Of a DNA stretch of 17,039 nucleotides, positions 1 through 5,308 are shown in pieces. Location: NCBI GenBank assembly GCA_044866695.1, contig JBIOUF010000063.1, positions 1 to 17,039 of the forward strand, written 5' to 3'. The number at the start of each line of letters is the position of its first letter. Position 1 is the first letter of the stretch. The notes beneath the pieces were generated by a model, which saw only the letters and a program-made list of their open reading frames with translations, made no database searches and was not told the DNA's origin. Made by a program: the position numbers and the translations under genes. Source of the stretch: JBIOUF01 sp044866695. Lineage in GTDB: Bacteria > Actinomycetota > Actinomycetes > Propionibacteriales > Nocardioidaceae.

Positions 1-462
1 CTCCAGGGGCTGCGACCCGGGCAGGTTGTCCACGCCCAGCAGCGGCACGTCGAGGGTTCGCAGCCGGGCGGCCAGGTCGGCGACGGTCGGGTGGTGCCGG
101 ATGTGCTGGTAGCGGTCGGTCACCATCGCGCCCCGGCGGTTCCACCGGCGCCGGCCGACGATGTGGACCTCGCTGGCCAGGAAGGCGTTCGCGGTGCGCA
201 CCACGGTGCCGATGTTGAAGTCGTGCTGCCAGTTCTCGATCGCGACATGGAAGTCGTGGCGGCGCAGGTCGAGGTCGGCCACGATCGCCTCGAGCGTCCA
301 GTAGCGGTAGCGGTCCACGACGTTGCGCCGGTCCCCGTGCGCCAGCAGCTCGGCGTCGTACCGGTCGCCGTCCGGCCACGGCCCGCGCCACGGGCCCACG
401 CCGACCTCGGCCGGTCCGTGCGGCATCGGGTCGTACGGCGCCCGGCGCCCCGGCTCGTCCAC
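1..462 (-). CDS. SpoU/TrmH-family RNA 2'-O-methyltransferase, N-terminal part (runs off left edge)
   Basis: The gene reads leftward and is cut by the window edge, leaving 154 codons with no stop. Residues 83-94 read NIGTVVRTANAF, the SpoU motif 1 pattern (N-x-G-x3-R-x2-A) whose Arg (here R89) takes part in catalysis in this family. An acidic, tryptophan-containing N-terminal stretch precedes it. Members transfer a methyl group from S-adenosylmethionine to a ribose 2'-OH of tRNA or rRNA, using a knotted SPOUT fold. The knot and AdoMet-binding motifs 2 and 3 would lie outside the window, so the substrate cannot be named. The GTG at 462 is the first start after an in-frame TAG six codons upstream; an ATG at 426 is an alternative. 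No Shine-Dalgarno is visible. The gene is divergent from dedA, with 36 bp between starts. Confidence 0.82.
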   Translation of the reverse strand, partial: MDEPGRRAPYDPMPHGPAEVGVGPWRGPWPDGDRYDAELLAHGDRRNVVDRYRYWTLEAIVADLDLRRHDFHVAIENWQHDFNIGTVVRTANAFLASEVHIVGRRRWNRRGAMVTDRYQHIRHHPTVADLAARLRTLDVPLLGVDNLPGSQPLE

Positions 463-485
463 AGCCGAAGCCTAGGAGCGTCCCC

Positions 486-491
486 GTACGC
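486..491 (+). promoter_or_regulatory. Candidate -10 element for leaderless dedA
   Basis: TACGCT fits the actinobacterial TANNNT -10 pattern and ends 7 nt before the GTG at 499, so transcription would start at or next to the start codon. No Shine-Dalgarno lies between them. No clear -35 is seen. The assignment is by inspection only. Confidence 0.5.
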
Positions 492-498
492 TGCACGG

Positions 499-1158
499 GT
501 GACCGCCCTGCCCACAGCGCCGCTGGTGCCGCTGCTGCTGGGCCTGGACTGGATGGACCCGCAGTGGTGGCTGGACCAGTTCGGCCAGCAGATGTTCTGG
601 GCCGCGGTGGTCGTCGTGTTCGTCGAGTGCGGGCTGCTGTTCCCGATCCTGCCCGGCGACTCGCTGCTGTTCTCGGTGGGGCTGTTCATCCACCGCGGGG
701 ACATCGACGTCTCGCTGGGGGCGGCGTGCGTGATCCTGAGCGCGTCGGCGTTCGCCGGCAACGTGGTGGGCTACGAGATCGGCCGGCGGGTGGGACCGGC
801 GATCTTCCACCGGAACGGGCGGTTCCTCAACGAGCGGAACTTCCGCAAGACCCACGACTTCTTCGAGCGCAACGGCAACAAGGCGCTGGTCCTCGGCCGG
901 TTCGTGCCGATCGTGCGCACGTTCATCACCGTGGTCGCGGGCGCCGGCGAGATGAGCCGGCGCAAGTTCCTCACCTGGTCGTTCGTCGGGGCGGTGCTGT
1001 GGGCCACCGGGCTCACCCTGCTCGGGTACGCCGTCGGTGGCAACGACGTGGTCCACGACAACCTGGAGGCGGCGCTCCTGGTCATCGTCGGCATCTCGGT
1101 GCTGCCCATGGTCTACGAGTACTGGCGGCACCGGCGCAGGGAGCGCGCGGCGCCCTAG
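499..1158 (+). CDS. DedA-family integral membrane protein (VTT domain)
   Basis: This 219-residue protein matches the usual DedA length of about 200-220. E43 and P52-G53-D54 lie in FVECGLLFPILPGDSLLF (41-58). A re-entrant region with GYEIGRRVG follows at 91-99. The conserved GRFVPIVRTFITVVAG stretch (133-148) carries the family's R134, P137 and R140. Hydrophobic segments lie near 32-62, 72-92, 139-150, 157-179 and 189-206, and the tail is basic (WRHRRRER), as expected for a cytoplasmic C-terminus. Family members are inner-membrane proteins linked to the proton motive force and to lipid-carrier (undecaprenyl phosphate) flipping; the role of this one is inferred. I chose the GTG at 499 because the preceding open frame back to 91 antisenses the methyltransferase gene and has no DedA similarity, and because a -10 element sits just upstream. 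Confidence 0.9.
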   Translation: MTALPTAPLVPLLLGLDWMDPQWWLDQFGQQMFWAAVVVVFVECGLLFPILPGDSLLFSVGLFIHRGDIDVSLGAACVILSASAFAGNVVGYEIGRRVGPAIFHRNGRFLNERNFRKTHDFFERNGNKALVLGRFVPIVRTFITVVAGAGEMSRRKFLTWSFVGAVLWATGLTLLGYAVGGNDVVHDNLEAALLVIVGISVLPMVYEYWRHRRRERAAP

Positions 1159-1168
1159 GACCTGACCA

Positions 1169-1211
1169 CCGACATCGACGGCTCGGCCCGCCGACATCGA
1201 CGGCTCGGCCC
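1169..1211 (-). repeat. Two copies of a 22-bp intergenic repeat, minus orientation
   Basis: Two identical 21-bp stretches (1169-1189 and 1191-1211) are separated by one base, giving a 22-bp period. Read on the minus strand, each begins CCGAGCCGTC and ends GGYGGG. This is the same unit structure as the six-copy array at 1779-1910, in the opposite orientation. The second copy ends two bases before the pyrE -10 hexamer, so it overlaps the expected -35 region. Confidence 0.85.
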
Positions 1212-1212
1212 T

Positions 1213-1218
1213 ACTCTC
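1213..1218 (+). promoter_or_regulatory. Candidate -10 element for leaderless pyrE
   Basis: TACTCT (TANNNT) ends 6 nt before the GTG at 1225. A weak -35 candidate, CCGACA at 1191-1196, lies 16 bp upstream inside the second 22-bp repeat copy. This spacing supports 1225 as the start rather than the GTG at 1219. Confidence 0.5.
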
Positions 1219-1224
1219 GTGGTC

Positions 1225-1776
1225 GTGACGGACTCCACGCGTGACCGCGAGCGGCTGCTCGACCAGATCATCGCGAAGGCCGTCGTACCTGGCCGCGTCA
1301 CGCTGTCCTCCGGTCGCGAGGCGGACTACTACGTCGACCTGCGCAGGGTCACCCTCGACGGCGAGGCGGCGCCGCTGGTCGGCCGGGTGATGCTCGCGCT
1401 CACCGCCGACCTGGCCTACGACGCCGTCGGTGGCCTGACCCTGGGCGCCGACCCGGTCGCCACGGCGATGCTGCACGCCGCCGCCGCGCGGGGTCGCGCG
1501 CTCGACGCGTTCGTGGTCCGCAAGGAGGCCAAGGCGCACGGCCTGCAGCGCCGCATCGAGGGGGCCCCGGTGCAAGGCCGCCGCGTCCTGGTCGTCGAGG
1601 ACACCTCCACCACCGGCGGCTCGCCCCTCACCGCCGTCGCCGCCCTCCGCGAGGCCGGTGCCGAGGTGGTGGGCGTGGCCGTCGTCGTCGACCGTTCCAC
1701 CGGTGCCGCCGAGAAGATCCACGCCGAGGGCCTCCCCTACCTCTCGGCCTTCACCAAGACCGATCTCGCCCTCTGA
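1225..1776 (+). CDS. pyrE: Orotate phosphoribosyltransferase
   Basis: PyrE makes orotidine 5'-monophosphate from orotate and PRPP in pyrimidine synthesis, in the cytosol as a dimer. The 183-residue length is normal for the actinobacterial single-domain enzyme. The PRPP-binding signature of type I phosphoribosyltransferases, VVEDTSTTGGS, lies at 123-133, with the E-D pair and TTGGS loop intact. The catalytic flexible-loop segment VRKEAKAHG (98-106) carries the expected lysines and histidine, and SSGREADYYVDLR (28-40) matches the N-terminal orotate-side region. A GTG six bases upstream (1219) is in frame; 1225 is preferred from the -10 spacing. No other pyr gene is in view, so it appears monocistronic. 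It is flanked on both sides by copies of one 22-bp repeat family in opposite orientations. Confidence 0.95.
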   Translation: MTDSTRDRERLLDQIIAKAVVPGRVTLSSGREADYYVDLRRVTLDGEAAPLVGRVMLALTADLAYDAVGGLTLGADPVATAMLHAAAARGRALDAFVVRKEAKAHGLQRRIEGAPVQGRRVLVVEDTSTTGGSPLTAVAALREAGAEVVGVAVVVDRSTGAAEKIHAEGLPYLSAFTKTDLAL

Positions 1777-1778
1777 TG

Positions 1779-1910
1779 CCGAGCCGTCAATCTTGGTGGG
1801 TCGAGCCGTCAGTCCTGGTGGGTCGAGCCGTCAATTCTGGTGGGTCGAGCCGTCAGTCCTGGCGGGCCGAGCCGTCAGTCCTGGTGGGCCGAGCCGTCAA
1901 ACCTGGCGCG
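1779..1910 (+). repeat. Six tandem copies of a 22-bp intergenic repeat
   Basis: Units start at 1779, 1801, 1823, 1845, 1867 and 1889, each beginning YCGAGCCGTCA and most ending CTGGYGGG. Variation is concentrated at the first base, at positions 12-15, and in the last unit, which degrades at its 3' end. The array begins two bases after the pyrE stop codon and fills most of the gap to the convergent sortase gene. The unit is not a palindrome, and there is no constant-repeat/variable-spacer structure. Confidence 0.92.
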
Positions 1911-2002
1911 GGTGATGGCGAGGCGCCCGAGCGACGTCGACGCCGCCCAGAGTGTGCGCCGGAGGGCGCGCGGCATTGGGTGGTCTGCGCGGCAGGCCCT
2001 GG

Positions 2003-2719
2003 TCAGGACCGGTCGACGGGCTGCCGGGACACCAGGTGGCCGAAGGCGACCATCCGGTCGTCGGTGTGGAACAGCTCCGAGCACGTCGTGAGCGTGATCA
2101 GCCGGCGTTGGCCCGGGGCGGGACCCACGCCGGCGGGGTCGGGGTTGACCGGGCTCGGCTCCACCACCCAGCCGTCCCGGAAGGACACCACCAGGTCGTT
2201 CGGGTCGGTGTCCAGCTCGTAGACGAACCGGAAGCCGCGGGTGTCCACCACGACCCGGTCGCCGGGTCGCAGCAAGGGCATGTCCCGCAGCGGCTCGCCG
2301 TGGGTGACCCGGTGGCCGGCGAGCGCGTAGTTGCCCGGCTCGCCCGGTCCCGCCGAGCCGTCGAAGTGCCCGAGCCCTGACGACAGCGCCTCCTCGCTCG
2401 TGCCCTGGAACACCGGCATCACGTAGTCCTCGCCGAACCTCGGGACCCGCACCAGCGCGGTCGCCCGGCCGGCCGGCCCCTCGGCCGGGGTCGTCGCCGC
2501 CGCCTCCCCGCGCCACACACGTGCGATCTCCTGCACTGCCTGCTGCTGCCGGTGTCGCGAGACGTAGTTCGTCCCCCAGAGCTGCCAGGCCACGTACCCG
2601 AGCAGGGCGAGCCCGCCGAGCAGCAGCCCGAGCCCGGTCCACCAGGCCACCCGCCGCGCAGCCGTGCGCCGCGGCGGGGCGGTCGCCGGCGCCGGAGGCA
2701 GGACGGTGGGCTCGGTCAC
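2003..2719 (-). CDS. Class E sortase
   Basis: Sortases cleave a C-terminal sorting motif on secreted proteins and join the new end to cell-wall precursor or a pilin. This 238-residue protein has a short Pro/Ala-rich cytoplasmic N-terminus, one membrane segment (about 25-48), and an extracytoplasmic sortase fold. The catalytic triad is visible: H136 in LAGHR, C213 in TLTTC, and R222 in DDRMVAFGH. A single N-terminal anchor and the TLTTC motif fit class E, the main housekeeping-type sortase of high-GC actinobacteria, which prefers LAXTG-like signals; preference is inferred. No protein with a sorting motif is encoded nearby, so its substrates are elsewhere. The GTG at 2719 is chosen because the longer frame upstream antisenses the aminotransferase, and a GATACT hexamer sits 6 nt before it. 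Confidence 0.92.
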   Translation of the reverse strand: MTEPTVLPPAPATAPPRRTAARRVAWWTGLGLLLGGLALLGYVAWQLWGTNYVSRHRQQQAVQEIARVWRGEAAATTPAEGPAGRATALVRVPRFGEDYVMPVFQGTSEEALSSGLGHFDGSAGPGEPGNYALAGHRVTHGEPLRDMPLLRPGDRVVVDTRGFRFVYELDTDPNDLVVSFRDGWVVEPSPVNPDPAGVGPAPGQRRLITLTTCSELFHTDDRMVAFGHLVSRQPVDRS

Positions 2720-2725
2720 CCGGCC

Positions 2726-2731
2726 AGTATC
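2726..2731 (-). promoter_or_regulatory. Candidate -10 element for leaderless sortase gene
   Basis: GATACT on the minus strand ends 6 nt before the GTG at 2719. It shares the 64-bp divergent gap with the aminotransferase promoter, so the two promoters lie almost back to back. Confidence 0.45.
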
Positions 2732-2769
2732 GCCGCAGAGCGCCGGCCCCGCGGGCGGTGAGCGGTCGA

Positions 2770-2775
2770 TACAGT
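2770..2775 (+). promoter_or_regulatory. Candidate -10 element for the aminotransferase gene
   Basis: TACAGT (TANNNT) ends 8 nt before the ATG at 2784, implying no leader or one of only a base or two. The overlapping GATACA at 2768-2773 is an alternative reading. No convincing -35 or Shine-Dalgarno is seen. Confidence 0.4.
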
Positions 2776-2783
2776 CGCTCAGC

Positions 2784-3959
2784 ATGGACGTCCTCGGCCG
2801 GCGTACGGCGGACCGCCTGCGCGGCATCCCGACCACGATCTTCACGACCATGTCGGCGCTGGCCGTGGAGACCGGCTCGGTCAACCTCGGCCAAGGCTTC
2901 CCCGACCGCGACGGACCGCCGGCGGTGGTCGAGGCGGCGGTGCGGGCGCTGCGCGGGGGGCGCAACCAGTACGCCCCCGGGCCCGGCGTGCCCGAGCTGC
3001 GCACCGCCGTGGCGAGCCACCAGCGCCGGCACTACGGCATCGAGCTGGACCCCTTCTCCCAGGTTGTGGTCACCGCCGGGGCCACCGAGGCGATCGCGGC
3101 CGCGGTGCTCGGGCTGGTCGACCCCGGCGACGAGGTGCTCGTGGTGGAGCCCTACTACGACTCCTACGTCGCGTGCATCGCGATGGCCGGCGGGGTCCGC
3201 CGGGCCGTCGCGCTGCGGTGGGACGGCGAGCGGTTCGTGCTCGACCCCGACGAGCTGCGCGCCGCGATGACCGACCGCACGCGGCTGATGATCCTCAACA
3301 GCCCGCACAACCCGACCGGCGCAGTGATCTCCGAAACCGAGCTGGCCGCCGTCGCCGAGCTGGCCGTCCAACACGACCTGGTCGTGGTCACCGACGAGGT
3401 GTACGAGCACCTGCTCTTCGACGGCCGGCGGCACGTGCCGCTGTGCACGCTGCCGGGCATGGCCGACCGGACCGTCACGATCTCCAGCGCCGGCAAGATG
3501 TTCTCCTTCACCGGCTGGAAGGTGGGCTGGGTCACCGGTTCGGCCGACCTGGTGGCCAGCGTGCTGTCGGCCAAGCAGTGGCTGACGTTCTCCAGTGCCG
3601 CACCGCTGCAGCCCGCCATCGCCTACGCCCTGGACAACGAGGAGTCGTTCTTCACCACCCTCGCCGGCCGGCTCCAGGCGCGTCGCGACCTGCTCTGCGC
3701 GGGGCTGCGGGAGCTGGGTGTGGAGGTGTACCGGCCCGAGGGCACCTACTTCGTCACCACCGACGTCGGTTCGCTGGGGGTCCCCGACGCGATGGCGTTC
3801 TGCCTCGACCTGCCGCGGCGCGCCGGAGTGGTCGCGGTGCCGGCCCAGGTGTTCTACGACGACCCGGAGGCGGGGCGTTTCCTGGTCAGGTGGGCGTTCT
3901 GCAAGGAGGAGGCCGTGCTCAGCGACGCGGTCGACCGGCTGCACCGGGCCCGCTGGTAG
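2784..3959 (+). CDS. Class I/II PLP-dependent aminotransferase, DapC-like
   Basis: This fold-type I aminotransferase has 391 residues, typical for the family. SSAGK places the Schiff-base lysine at K238. The NSPHNPTG stretch (172-179) carries the cofactor and substrate contact N176. D204 in VVTDEVYEHL contacts the pyridine nitrogen, and Y207 follows. VNLGQGFPD at 33-41 and NQYAPGPG at 61-68 are typical of the subgroup that includes kynurenine and methionine aminotransferases and the mycobacterial N-succinyldiaminopimelate aminotransferase DapC (Rv0858c). From memory the resemblance to that protein is close along its length, so a role in lysine/diaminopimelate synthesis is a fair inference. 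Substrate specificity cannot be read from motifs, so I give no symbol. The ATG at 2784 starts just after a -10 element; the frame upstream antisenses the sortase. Confidence 0.9.
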   Translation: MDVLGRRTADRLRGIPTTIFTTMSALAVETGSVNLGQGFPDRDGPPAVVEAAVRALRGGRNQYAPGPGVPELRTAVASHQRRHYGIELDPFSQVVVTAGATEAIAAAVLGLVDPGDEVLVVEPYYDSYVACIAMAGGVRRAVALRWDGERFVLDPDELRAAMTDRTRLMILNSPHNPTGAVISETELAAVAELAVQHDLVVVTDEVYEHLLFDGRRHVPLCTLPGMADRTVTISSAGKMFSFTGWKVGWVTGSADLVASVLSAKQWLTFSSAAPLQPAIAYALDNEESFFTTLAGRLQARRDLLCAGLRELGVEVYRPEGTYFVTTDVGSLGVPDAMAFCLDLPRRAGVVAVPAQVFYDDPEAGRFLVRWAFCKEEAVLSDAVDRLHRARW

Positions 3960-3998
3960 CTCGGGCAGCAGCCCGACGAGAGGCGCCCGAAGGGGAGA

Positions 3999-4110
3999 AT
4001 GCGCCGGCTCGGCGGCCCTCGGCCGGGAGGATGCGCCGGGTCGGCGGCCCTCGGCCGGGAGGATGCGCCGGCTCGGCCACCCTCACCCAGGAAGATGCGC
4101 CGGGTCGGCC
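3999..4110. repeat. 32-bp tandem repeat array, three full copies plus a half copy
   Basis: The motif ATGCGCCGG recurs at 3999, 4031, 4063 and 4095, a constant 32-bp period. Copies one and two differ at one position (the tenth base, C or G); copy three is diverged in its second half; copy four stops after about 16 bases. Copies one and two contain CGGCC-CTC-GGCCG, a 5-bp stem with a 3-nt loop. The array fills the gap between the ends of two convergent genes, and its last copy reaches the stop codon of the minus-strand membrane protein gene. Confidence 0.9.
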
Positions 4111-5291
4111 TACCAGGGCCCTGGACGAGTGGGCGGGGGAGGTGGGGGAGGTGGGTACGGCGGCTGGGAGTGAGACGGGGGCTGGGGGAAGGGCTGAGGC
4201 GGGCGGCGGGCGAACCACCCGTTCGCGCCCCCGACGTACAGCAGCACCAGGGCCGGCACCACCAGCACCGCAACGAACACGCCGACGACGCCGGCCAACA
4301 GGCTGCCGACCGCCGCGACGCCGCCGGACACCGTGAGCAGGATCCGCGCCCAGCCCTTGCCCAGGAACGTCAGCACCGCGAGGGCGAACGCCGCCGCGCA
4401 CCACACCAGGACGACGGCGACGCCGACCCACAGGCTGGCCGTGAGCTGGTCGCGCGACACGTCGAGCCGGGCGACCGTCGGGTCCCGCTCGACCTCGTCG
4501 AGCAGCTGGTCGCCCGCGACCGCCAGCATGACGGCGACGAGGACGAACAGACCGCCGACCACCGTCGTGGCCAGCCAGGTCAGCACGACGCCGATGGTCA
4601 CCGTGACCGGCCGGCCGGTCGCGGTCGAGGGGTTGGCGGGAGGTGCCGGGTAGCCGGCGGTCGGGTACGCGGGCGCGTCCGGCGGCCCGGGCGGCACCGG
4701 GCCGCCGAAGCCGGGGTGCGACCGGGGCGCGGGCTGGCCCTCCGGCGCGGGTGGCTGGTCGGAGGGCGGGCGGTCCGGGCCCGCTTGGTCGGAGCGCGGT
4801 TGGTCGGAGGGCGTCGGTTCCGGGCGCGGGGGGGACGCTGCCGCGACGGCGGACGGGCGTCCGGCGAACCAGGCCCGGGCCGGCGCGGACCACAGCAGGG
4901 CGGCGCCGACCGCGACCAGGAACGGCAGCAGCCCGGACACCGGCGCGGTGAGCAGCAGCAGCCCGGCTGCCACGGTGAACCCGATCCGCGCCCCGCGGTG
5001 CCGTTGCAGCACGAACACCGAGAGCACCGCGACCGCCGTCGCCACTCCCGCGGTCACGAACACCAGCACCCGCAGGATCTCGACGATCTGGCCGGCGCTG
5101 AGGCCCAGCCCGTCGCCGGGGGGCCGGGCCAGGAAGTTCTCGATCTCGGTGCGCATCTCGGCGGAGCGCACGCCGCCGAGGGTGTCGAACAGGCTGAGCA
5201 CGAGCAGGACCGACGCGGCCAGCGACACGACCGCGGCCATCGTCACCTGACGTGGCCGGGCCGTGCCCTGCGAACCGCTCCGCTCGCTCAT
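4110..5291 (-). CDS. Multi-pass membrane protein with two similar halves and Pro-rich linker (unknown function)
   Basis: I do not recognise a named family for this 393-residue protein. The first half has a membrane segment near 17-36, a polar loop, then segments near 72-93 and 99-132. A Pro/Ser/Ala-rich linker runs through roughly 148-213. The second half repeats the layout: a membrane segment, an acidic loop (DQLLDEVERDPTVARL), then two or three more segments. The C-terminal tail is almost pure proline and glutamine. ARIGFTVAAG in the first half aligns with ARILLTVSGG in the second, suggesting an internal duplication. The ATG at 5291 lies 17 nt after the clpB stop on the same strand, so co-transcription with clpB is possible. 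A weak CACACT hexamer 6 nt before the ATG could give an independent leaderless start. Confidence 0.8.
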   Translation of the reverse strand: MSERSGSQGTARPRQVTMAAVVSLAASVLLVLSLFDTLGGVRSAEMRTEIENFLARPPGDGLGLSAGQIVEILRVLVFVTAGVATAVAVLSVFVLQRHRGARIGFTVAAGLLLLTAPVSGLLPFLVAVGAALLWSAPARAWFAGRPSAVAAASPPRPEPTPSDQPRSDQAGPDRPPSDQPPAPEGQPAPRSHPGFGGPVPPGPPDAPAYPTAGYPAPPANPSTATGRPVTVTIGVVLTWLATTVVGGLFVLVAVMLAVAGDQLLDEVERDPTVARLDVSRDQLTASLWVGVAVVLVWCAAAFALAVLTFLGKGWARILLTVSGGVAAVGSLLAGVVGVFVAVLVVPALVLLYVGGANGWFARRPPQPFPQPPSHSQPPYPPPPPPPPTRPGPW

Positions 5292-5308
5292 GCCACCAGT
5301 GTGCCGGG

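Noticed and set aside
472..1722. Open frame of 416 codons on the minus strand opposite dedA and pyrE
   Set aside because: It spans two convincing plus-strand genes and their promoters and has shadow-type composition (His/Arg/Asp/Gln rich).
1779..1910. CRISPR array
   Set aside because: Units follow one another every 22 bp with no variable spacers of 30 bp or so, and no cas genes are present.
1776..2222. Plus-strand frame with a repeated S-R-Q-S-W/V-L-V-G-R-A-V pattern
   Set aside because: The repetition comes from the 22-bp DNA array, and 22 is not a multiple of three, so the peptide pattern is not preserved from unit to unit. It also overlaps the sortase antisense.
1875..3944. Open frame of 689 codons on the minus strand covering the sortase and antisense to the aminotransferase
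   Set aside because: The sortase motifs lie in another frame and the aminotransferase is intact on the plus strand; this frame shows no motif over its length.
3999..4110. CRISPR array
   Set aside because: The 32-bp period is filled by near-identical sequence with no spacers.
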